This document shows, piece by piece, positions 7,306-12,496 of a DNA stretch of 12,496 nucleotides (position 1 is the stretch's first letter; the number at the start of each line of letters is the position of its first letter). The DNA comes from Dehalococcoidia bacterium UBA1332. Its GTDB lineage: Bacteria; Chloroflexota; Dehalococcoidia; Lucifugimonadales; Lucifugimonadaceae. The translations under genes and the position numbers were made by a program. The DNA is taken from contig DBSW01000047.1 of NCBI GenBank assembly GCA_002306745.1, forward strand, positions 1 to 12,496, given 5' to 3'. The notes under the pieces were generated by a model that had not been told where the DNA came from, searched no databases, and was given only the letters and a program-made list of their open reading frames with translations.

Positions 7306-8641
7306 TCGATCATCGGATCTAGATGATTCACGCAAAAAGGGCGCATTCTACGGTTGGTACATAGTAGCCGCATTGTTTTTTGCTTCGTTTCTTGCGATTG
7401 GATTACGTCACGGGTTTGGTGTTTTCGTAAAAACTTGGGAGGAAGACTGGGGCGTAACGACTGCTGCAATTTCTTTAGCTGCCTCCATTGGTGTGTTATG
7501 TAATGGACTCTCTCAACCGATAGGTGGCTGGTTAGCTGATCGATATGGCGGTAGACCTGTGCTGGTGTTTTCGCTAACCGTAATGGCGCTCTCTACTATC
7601 GCTGTTTCTACTGTTTCTAGCGTGTTTGGTCTGATTATCTTGTACGGCGTATTGGTTTCATTTGCAGCGGGGGGTGTTTCTCATCCTGCGATGGCTGTAG
7701 TTATTGCACGATGGTTCGATCGTAATAGGGGAGCTGCGATGTCCATATTGGTCGCTGGAGGGTCGGTTGGCGGACTTGTCGTTGTTCCATTTCTTAGTTA
7801 CGCGTTAGTTGAGTTTGGTTGGCGAGCAGCATGGGTGATCATTGGTTTATTGGCTTTGGGCTTTGGCGTTCCCCTGTTGCTGCTGATCGTTCGGAATAAG
7901 CCTTCAGAATTGGGAATGCAGATTGATGGTGAGCAACATGATGAGTCTAATCGAGAGTTACCGCAGTCCTCGGCCCAATATATAGGCCCGGATTTTGTTA
8001 ATAAGTGGCATCAGGCATTGAACTCGAAACCGATTTGGCAGCTTTCATTTGGTTATTTTGTCTGCGGAATTACAACTTTGGCTGTTGCCGTTCACTTTGT
8101 CCGTTGGGCTGTAAGTGAAGATATTACTGAAGCAACTGCTGCATTAGCATTTGGTGCATTGATGTTTGTTAATGCTTTGGGTGTTCTAGTTGTTGGAGTG
8201 CTTTCTGACAGGTTTCAACGTAAGAATTTACTTGGAACTGTTTATTTGATTCGGGGATTAGCATTTATTTCTCTAATCGTTGTACCTGGTGATCAGGCTA
8301 TATGGGCATTTGCTGTAATTGGAGGAATGTCATGGTTGGCGACAGTTCCTCTTACAGCATCGTTGACAGCTGATGTCTACGGTGTTCGTAATCTGGGAAC
8401 TCTTTTTGGTTTTGCGAATATGTCTCATCAAATAGGTGGTGCTGCGGCTGTGCTGTTTTTTGGCTGGGCTTTTACTCGTTTTGGCTCTTATGATATCCCG
8501 TTCATGGTTGGTGCCCTGACACTTCTTGCAGCCGGCATAGTTTCGTTGTCGATACGCGAAAAAACTCATTCAGTACGTTATGTGCAGGTAATTCCAGAGG
8601 GAACAGTTGGTGATGAATCAAGTTTAAGGGATGATCGATAG
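7298..8641 (+). CDS. MFS transporter, monocarboxylate-transporter-like
   Basis: Inner-membrane transporter, 447 aa, about twelve hydrophobic segments with a polar central loop at about 205-235. The N-terminal YGWYIVAALFFASF, the early GLRHGFGVFVKTW, the GGWLADRYGGRPVL loop between segments 2 and 3, and ARWFDRNRGAAMSI between 4 and 5 match the MCT/oxalate-formate antiporter branch of the MFS. That branch moves monocarboxylates such as lactate, pyruvate or oxalate and related organic acids by proton symport or exchange. The ATG at 7298 overlaps the preceding small gene by 8 bases, and the stop directly abuts the next small gene (ATG at 8642). It thus sits between two microproteins and downstream of the amidohydrolase in one unit. 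Substrate inferred only as an organic acid. Confidence 0.92.
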   Translation: MTNRSSDLDDSRKKGAFYGWYIVAALFFASFLAIGLRHGFGVFVKTWEEDWGVTTAAISLAASIGVLCNGLSQPIGGWLADRYGGRPVLVFSLTVMALSTIAVSTVSSVFGLIILYGVLVSFAAGGVSHPAMAVVIARWFDRNRGAAMSILVAGGSVGGLVVVPFLSYALVEFGWRAAWVIIGLLALGFGVPLLLLIVRNKPSELGMQIDGEQHDESNRELPQSSAQYIGPDFVNKWHQALNSKPIWQLSFGYFVCGITTLAVAVHFVRWAVSEDITEATAALAFGALMFVNALGVLVVGVLSDRFQRKNLLGTVYLIRGLAFISLIVVPGDQAIWAFAVIGGMSWLATVPLTASLTADVYGVRNLGTLFGFANMSHQIGGAAAVLFFGWAFTRFGSYDIPFMVGALTLLAAGIVSLSIREKTHSVRYVQVIPEGTVGDESSLRDDR

Positions 8642-8827
8642 ATGCCGTGGTTAACGGAGACTCTTGCTCATCACTCGGAGCCGATTGATCCGGTTTTGTG
8701 GGATTGGATAAGTGCCGAAATCAACCATCTGTTAGGAATATCATCCGGTGTGATGGTTGTGTTGCTTGGAGCACTTATTATGGTCTTGCCAATGGCGCTT
8801 TTAGTGATGGCCCGGCGCCGTTTTTGA
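8642..8827 (+). CDS. Small membrane protein (61 aa) following the MFS transporter
   Basis: A 61-aa frame whose ATG begins on the base after the transporter stop, consistent with translational coupling. The first 30 residues are polar and tryptophan- and histidine-containing (MPWLTETLAHH, then VLWDWISAEINHL). One hydrophobic segment follows at about 33-56, and the protein ends in a basic RRRF tail, predicting an N-out, C-in single-pass protein. I do not recognise the family. Its position suggests a partner of the transporter. The 69 bases between its stop and the convergent aldolase gene contain no clear terminator. A longer frame at 8698-8997 overlaps it in another phase but has no membrane or domain features and runs into the opposite gene, so I prefer this one. 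Confidence 0.6.
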   Translation: MPWLTETLAHHSEPIDPVLWDWISAEINHLLGISSGVMVVLLGALIMVLPMALLVMARRRF

Positions 8828-8896
8828 AAAACAGCCTGAAAATAATCAGCGCTTCATATTTTGATGGTTATTCAGTACCTAAATGCACTTCAGTAT

Positions 8897-9832
8897 CTAG
8901 ATTTTTGCGGTTAGCAAGGGGCTCATTCTGGCAAGTATCGTGTCAAGCTCTTGGTAATCTAGTTTGTCGAGCGCTTTATTTGCAGGGATCCTTGTAAGAG
9001 GAGTCTTGATTATTCCACGCCGCCAATATGCTGCTTTGTAGGCGTTTGCGCCGAACATGAACTCAAAGTTCAGTGATGGAATCATCTGCTCCCATATTGA
9101 TCGAGCTTCATCGGTAACAATTTGGAGACCTTCTTGATCTATACCGCCGGAATCCAAAGCGCTCCATAGTTTTACGTGTGCATCTGTTATGTGACCCGCA
9201 GGCATTGTTCCACAAGAGCCGCGTCGGTATTCATCGACTAGATAACGACCACCCATACCTCCCATTAAACCTTTGACCATGCCTTTAGTTTTTGAGATAA
9301 GCTCAGTCATTATCTGTCCAGGTAGGTAGCTCTCTTCCTTCACGTAATCAACATACTCAACTTCGTTTATTAAATTAACCATCGTGTTGGTCGGTACAAC
9401 GGGGCCAGCTGGTGGTTTGTTGTTCTGGATCCAGACGGGCAGTTTTCCGTTTTCAGCAATAGCAGCATAGTGATCCCAGATTATCTGCCCGGCCGCACCA
9501 TTCGGGGGCATCGCCATTACAGAATCAGCCCCTAGTTCAGCGGCGTTTTTAGTCAGTTCGACAGAGACCGCTGTTGAAGCCCCGCTAACACCTGCCACGA
9601 CTGGGATTGAGTCGCTTACAACTTCAATACCTACCTTAAGTACTTGTTTACGTTCGTAATCAGTGAGGTAAGGCCCTTCTGAAGCGTTCACCGGAAGTAC
9701 TATTCCATGAGCTCCTGCTTCGACGCTGAATTCTATGCATCTGCGCAGAGATTTCCAGTCTACCGATAGATCTTCATTGAATGGTGTAACGGGTATCGCG
9801 TAGACACCTCTAAATTGAGATATGTTGGTCAT
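8897..9832 (-). CDS. Dihydrodipicolinate synthase family aldolase/hydratase, divergent active site
   Basis: Class I (Schiff-base) aldolase of the DHDPS/N-acetylneuraminate lyase superfamily, 311 aa, TIM barrel. The N-terminal GVYAIPVTPF and the Schiff-base lysine K165 (YVDYVKEES) are clear. The usual GTTGE motif is VNASE at 48-52. The usual tyrosine of YNxP is Q136 (PVWIQNNKPP), and the tyrosine region after PP reads PPNGAAG. DapA, which uses two threonines or tyrosines there, is therefore unlikely. Members with altered motifs act on 2-keto-3-deoxy sugar acids, 2-oxoglutarate semialdehyde precursors or hydroxybenzylidene pyruvates. A role cleaving or dehydrating a keto-deoxy sugar acid fits the neighbouring dehydratase. 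The ATG start has no Shine-Dalgarno sequence; TACAAT lies 4 bases upstream. Divergent from the zinc dehydrogenase, convergent with the transporter operon. Confidence 0.88.
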   Translation of the reverse strand: MTNISQFRGVYAIPVTPFNEDLSVDWKSLRRCIEFSVEAGAHGIVLPVNASEGPYLTDYERKQVLKVGIEVVSDSIPVVAGVSGASTAVSVELTKNAAELGADSVMAMPPNGAAGQIIWDHYAAIAENGKLPVWIQNNKPPAGPVVPTNTMVNLINEVEYVDYVKEESYLPGQIMTELISKTKGMVKGLMGGMGGRYLVDEYRRGSCGTMPAGHITDAHVKLWSALDSGGIDQEGLQIVTDEARSIWEQMIPSLNFEFMFGANAYKAAYWRRGIIKTPLTRIPANKALDKLDYQELDTILARMSPLLTAKI

Positions 9833-9836
9833 TTAT

Positions 9837-9842
9837 ATTGTA
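9837..9842 (-). promoter_or_regulatory. Candidate -10 box directly upstream of the aldolase start
   Basis: TACAAT on the minus strand (5 of 6 to consensus) ends 4 bases before the ATG, and no ribosome site is visible. If used, transcription would begin at or next to the start codon, giving a leaderless message. A weak -35 (TTGATT at 9862-9867) is 19 bases away. Speculative. Confidence 0.22.
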
Positions 9843-9876
9843 TTTCGTAACTGATAGTGAAAATCAACTGAATAGG

Positions 9877-9889
9877 TTACACGCTGTAA
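9877..9889. promoter_or_regulatory. Dyad TTACA-CGC-TGTAA between aldolase and dehydrogenase
   Basis: A perfect 5-bp inverted repeat with a 3-base centre lies in the gap between the divergent aldolase (start 9832) and zinc dehydrogenase (start about 9965). Size, symmetry and position match a repressor operator, for example of GntR-type regulators of sugar-acid genes. No regulator gene is present in the window to pair with it. Inference only. Confidence 0.3.
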
Positions 9890-9964
9890 TGGGGCGTTGA
9901 ATGTGTTGGATCTAAGCTAAGATTCACATCATTGCCTACGACTAGTAATTGTGAGATGAGATTT

Positions 9965-11008
9965 ATGGTAGAAAGTATGCGTGCAGCTCTAGATGATGGT
10001 ACAGGTAAATACATAGTTCAGAATGTGCCAATCCCTGATATGTATGAGGGCGCTGCACTAGTTCGTATTCGACAGAGTGGAATTTGTGGGTCTGATCTTC
10101 ACATGACGACGAGTCGAACCGATCCACAGGTGATTCCATCAGGACACGAAGTTGCCGGTGAAATTATAGAGCTGCCTAAAGGCGTTACCAATCTTAAGGT
10201 TGGTGATCGAGTAGCTATTGAGATGATTGGGGCTGGTCGCGCTTGTTTAACCTGTCATTTTTGTAGTTATGGTCAATGGAAACACTGTAGAAACCTTGCA
10301 CCTGATACTGGTGGAGGGTTTGCACAGTACACGACTCGAAAACCTGCAGGGTTGTTCAAATTGCATGATTCGATGGATTGGATTGACGGGGGATTGGTTG
10401 AACCCATGGCTGTTAGCGTCCATGGGTTTAGATACGGCAGGATGCAGCCAGATGACATAGTGGGAGTGGTAGGGTCATCCACGATTGGACTGTCATCTAT
10501 TGCCGTAGCAAAAGCCTTTGGTGCACGTACAGTGATCGCTTCTGCTAGACATCCACATCAGGCTGAGGCCGCGACAAATATGGGGGCTGATGTCGTCGTA
10601 GGTTCTGATGGGACTGAATTTGAAGAGGCATGTTTGGATGCAAGTAATGGTATTGGTGCTGATTTCGTTGTGGAGTCTGTTGGTGGTCACCAGAGCTATT
10701 CCTTCACACAGGCCATTAAGGCCACACGGAATCAAGGAACAATGCTCTATTTAGGTGGAGTGAAAATTCCTATGGAATTCGATCTTTTTGATCCTCTTTT
10801 GCGCGAGATTCGGATACAGTCAGTAATTTGTTATGGCGTTATTGACGGTAGGCATGATTACGAGGTTGCTATTGATTTACTAGCTTCTGGGGAGATCCCT
10901 TATAGGGATATTGTTACGCATCAGGTTGATTTGGAAAACATTCAAGAGGGATTCGACGTTGCATGGGACAAGAAATCAGGTTCGATTAAAGTACATGTAA
11001 ATGTATAA
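9965..11008 (+). CDS. Zinc-dependent medium-chain alcohol dehydrogenase
   Basis: Cytoplasmic NAD(P)-dependent dehydrogenase of the MDR family (sorbitol/threonine-dehydrogenase-like), 347 aa from this start. Catalytic zinc ligands are C41 (GICGSDLH), H61-E62 (GHE) and E146 (LVEPMAV). The structural zinc site C94, C97, C100, C108 is complete. The nucleotide fold is unusual: G170-SSTI-G175 lacks the middle glycine of GxGxxG, and the end of the second strand reads IASARH with no acidic residue, suggesting NADP. Likely substrates are polyols, sugar acids or their keto-deoxy derivatives. In-frame starts exist at TTG 9932 and ATG 9956, 9965 and 9977; I chose 9965 because GATGAG lies just upstream and family proteins begin a few residues before MRAAL. 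A terminator follows the gene. Family is certain, start and substrate are not. Confidence 0.9.
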   Translation: MVESMRAALDDGTGKYIVQNVPIPDMYEGAALVRIRQSGICGSDLHMTTSRTDPQVIPSGHEVAGEIIELPKGVTNLKVGDRVAIEMIGAGRACLTCHFCSYGQWKHCRNLAPDTGGGFAQYTTRKPAGLFKLHDSMDWIDGGLVEPMAVSVHGFRYGRMQPDDIVGVVGSSTIGLSSIAVAKAFGARTVIASARHPHQAEAATNMGADVVVGSDGTEFEEACLDASNGIGADFVVESVGGHQSYSFTQAIKATRNQGTMLYLGGVKIPMEFDLFDPLLREIRIQSVICYGVIDGRHDYEVAIDLLASGEIPYRDIVTHQVDLENIQEGFDVAWDKKSGSIKVHVNV

Positions 11009-11079
11009 ACTCGCATTTTAATTATTCATCTGAACGGTTATTTTTTGTTTCGTCGGTCGTTAGTGACGAGTCTTATATG

Positions 11080-11113
11080 TTAGTGGCTACTATAAATAGC
11101 GCTAATATTTTTT
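11080..11113 (+). terminator. Probable intrinsic terminator of the zinc dehydrogenase
   Basis: TTAG-TG-GCTA (11080-11089) can pair with TAGC-G-CTAA (11097-11105) across a 7-base loop, with one bulge. A TA and a run of six T (11108-11113) follow. It lies 72 bases after the dehydrogenase stop, in the 186-base convergent gap before the enolase-family gene. The stem is short and imperfect, so efficiency is uncertain. Confidence 0.45.
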
Positions 11114-11194
11114 GTGTAATTCCATTTAACGATCCTTAACACTTAAATACTAAGTCAGAGAAATATTTTGACGGCTGAAAGGATTCTATTTAAG

Positions 11195-12367
11195 TTAATC
11201 TCTATAGCCGTCTAGGCAGTTTGCTCTCATATAGTCGCGGTCCAGTTCGATCCCTAGGCCAGGTCGTTTTGAAAGGTAGATTTTGTCTCCACGAACATCT
11301 AGTGGATAATCGATCATAACGTCATAAGCGTTTAATTTTGCTCGTGAAGTTTCTACTCTGTAGTGATTAGGTACTGATGCCATTGCGTGAGCACCAGCTA
11401 GCACATTGATTGGGCCACTTGCGTCATGTGGCGAAATCGGAACATAGTATGCTTCTGACATTGTGGCCATTTTTTTTATTTCGGATATGCCCCCACACCA
11501 TGTTACGTCGGGCATAACGAAGTCAGCCAGTTCCTGCTCGAGAATCGGAATAAGCTCCCATCGGGTATGTATCCGCTCCCCCACACATATTGGGACATTG
11601 ACGTTATCTCTTACTTGTTTTAGCGCATGAGTGCTCTCTACTGGTACCGGTTCCTCAAACCAGAAGATGTTGTATGGTTCTAGAGTTTTAGCCAGACGAA
11701 TTGCTGTTGGCGCGTCGAACCGGCCGTGGCAATCTATTAATATTTCTATGTCTGATCCGACAGTTTCACGCACAGCGGCAATACGTTCTGCTCCTAAATT
11801 CTCTGCTTCAGCACTGAGCTTTCCGGTAAGGTATCCGTTTTTTTCTTCCTCATGATGTGGAAACCATGGATCTGTCTTGATCGAAGTTTGCCCGGTGTCC
11901 ACGATAGCCTTAGCGTGTTGTGTTAAGTCTTTGACAGATGATCCATCTTCAGGGTGGCAATATATAGGGATCCCTTCTCGTAATGGACCTCCAAAAAGTT
12001 CATAAACTGGGAGTCCTAGAGTTTTTCCGCGTATGTCCCATAGCGCTATGTCTATTCCAGAAATAATGTTTGTTGTAGCTCCTCTAGAACCCATATAAGT
12101 GAAGGATCGAAAAATTTTATTCCAGATCATTTCGATAAGCCTTGGATCATCTCCCTTTATGTGGTCACTGACATGACGAATTGCTGCACACACCGATCGA
12201 TTAGCCACAGGTGATGTTCCAGTGATTTCTCCCCAGCCAGTAATTCCTTCATCAGTGTTCACTTCAATGTAAACGTACTCTCGATTACGTATATGACTAT
12301 CATTCGCTGTATCAAGATATGGAGCTGGCGCAGATACAAGCCAGGGTGTTACCTTTGTGATTTTCAT
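11195..12367 (-). CDS. Mandelate racemase/muconate lactonizing enzyme family, galactonate-dehydratase-like
   Basis: Enolase-superfamily enzyme, 390 aa from this start, a full family length: N-terminal capping domain to about residue 125, then the modified TIM barrel. Metal ligands D212 (LIDCHGR), E238 (WFEEPVP) and E264 (VGERIH) are in place, as is the H314-D287 base dyad (ISPHDA, VMPDVTW). The second strand carries K164 in SIKTDP instead of KxK. H214 in DxHGR matches galactonate/arabinonate-type acid-sugar dehydratases, which convert an aldonate to a 2-keto-3-deoxy acid. The exact sugar acid cannot be read from sequence. ATG at 12367 is chosen over an upstream in-frame GTG at 12379 because GGAG sits 7 bases before the ATG and overlaps that GTG. 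It appears monocistronic here, isolated from upstream transcription by a strong palindrome. Confidence 0.92.
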   Translation of the reverse strand: MKITKVTPWLVSAPAPYLDTANDSHIRNREYVYIEVNTDEGITGWGEITGTSPVANRSVCAAIRHVSDHIKGDDPRLIEMIWNKIFRSFTYMGSRGATTNIISGIDIALWDIRGKTLGLPVYELFGGPLREGIPIYCHPEDGSSVKDLTQHAKAIVDTGQTSIKTDPWFPHHEEEKNGYLTGKLSAEAENLGAERIAAVRETVGSDIEILIDCHGRFDAPTAIRLAKTLEPYNIFWFEEPVPVESTHALKQVRDNVNVPICVGERIHTRWELIPILEQELADFVMPDVTWCGGISEIKKMATMSEAYYVPISPHDASGPINVLAGAHAMASVPNHYRVETSRAKLNAYDVMIDYPLDVRGDKIYLSKRPGLGIELDRDYMRANCLDGYRD

Positions 12368-12443
12368 TGATTTCTCCACAGAGGGTGTATATGGGTATGG
12401 TCTGAATGGGATTGTATGACGAAGTTAAGTGGTTATATAGGAA

Positions 12444-12496
12444 ATTATTAAATTAAAAAGACCTCAAAAATGTTGAGGTCTTTTTAATTTAATAAT
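12444..12496. terminator. Perfect 24-bp inverted repeat, probable bidirectional terminator
   Basis: Arms at 12444-12467 and 12473-12496 are exact reverse complements around a 5-base loop (AAATG), reaching the last base of the window. The inner stem CCTCAA/TTGAGG is flanked by A-runs on the left and T-runs on the right, so either strand gives a hairpin followed by U-rich RNA. The nearest gene is the leftward enolase-family gene starting 77 bases away. It therefore most likely ends a leftward gene beyond the window edge and shields this gene from read-through. Confidence 0.75.

Noticed and set aside
8794..8824. GGCGC/GCGCC stem plus T5 at the end of the 61-aa gene as a terminator
   Set aside because: The loop is about 14 bases, the right arm is itself part of a GC palindrome, and the structure lies inside the coding end; too weak to call.
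8698..8997. 99-aa plus-strand frame overlapping the 61-aa gene and the aldolase end
   Set aside because: It lies in another phase across the small membrane protein gene and runs into the convergent aldolase gene. It has no recognisable domain, whereas the 61-aa frame has a clean membrane segment and abuts the transporter stop.
11170..11212. GACGGCT/AGCCGTC repeat around the enolase-family stop codon as a terminator
   Set aside because: The 7-bp arms are exact, but the loop is 29 bases, one arm is coding, and no T-run follows on the minus strand; chance is plausible.

Overview
The window looks like an accessory catabolic region of a moderately AT-rich bacterium (GC roughly low-to-mid 40s per cent by eye, not counted). 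TTG and GTG starts occur beside ATG starts. The mix of an enolase-superfamily dehydratase, a DHDPS-like aldolase, an amidohydrolase_2 enzyme, a medium-chain dehydrogenase, an aldo/keto reductase, an F420-type NADP oxidoreductase and two unrelated MFS transporters resembles the catabolic gene sets of marine SAR202-type Chloroflexota. That assignment is an inference from gene content; the window holds no rRNA or other marker gene.

Layout, left to right: (1) minus strand, 95-1975: a two-gene DrrAB-like ABC exporter (ATPase then ABC-2 permease). (2) A 343-base divergent intergenic stretch. (3) Plus strand, 2319-4847: an aldo/keto reductase, a uronate-dehydrogenase-like extended SDR, and an F420-dependent NADP oxidoreductase-like gene broken by one missing base. 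(4) Minus strand, 4844-6100: an MFS transporter resembling the organophosphate/phosphate antiporters, whose stop overlaps the broken gene tail-to-tail. (5) Plus strand, 6263-8827: an amidohydrolase_2 enzyme, a tiny membrane protein missed by length cut-offs, an MCT-like MFS transporter and a second tiny membrane protein, tightly packed as one operon. (6) Minus strand, 8897-9832: a DHDPS/NAL-family aldolase with a rewritten active site. (7) Plus strand, about 9965-11008: a zinc-dependent medium-chain dehydrogenase, followed by a probable terminator. (8) Minus strand, 11195-12367: a galactonate-dehydratase-like member of the mandelate racemase group. (9) A perfect 24-bp inverted repeat, probably a bidirectional terminator, lies at the right edge.

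Read together, the enzymes fit a non-phosphorylative sugar or sugar-acid pathway. A sugar or uronate is oxidised to a lactone (SDR or aldo/keto reductase), the lactone is opened (amidohydrolase_2), the acid is dehydrated to a 2-keto-3-deoxy acid (enolase superfamily), this is possibly oxidised (MDR dehydrogenase), and it is cleaved to pyruvate plus an aldehyde (DHDPS-like aldolase). The MFS proteins would move the substrate or organic-acid products. The order is not that of any pathway cluster I recognise and the genes lie in several opposed transcription units, so the pathway is a hypothesis. There are no rRNA or tRNA genes, CRISPR arrays or insertion sequences that I can see.
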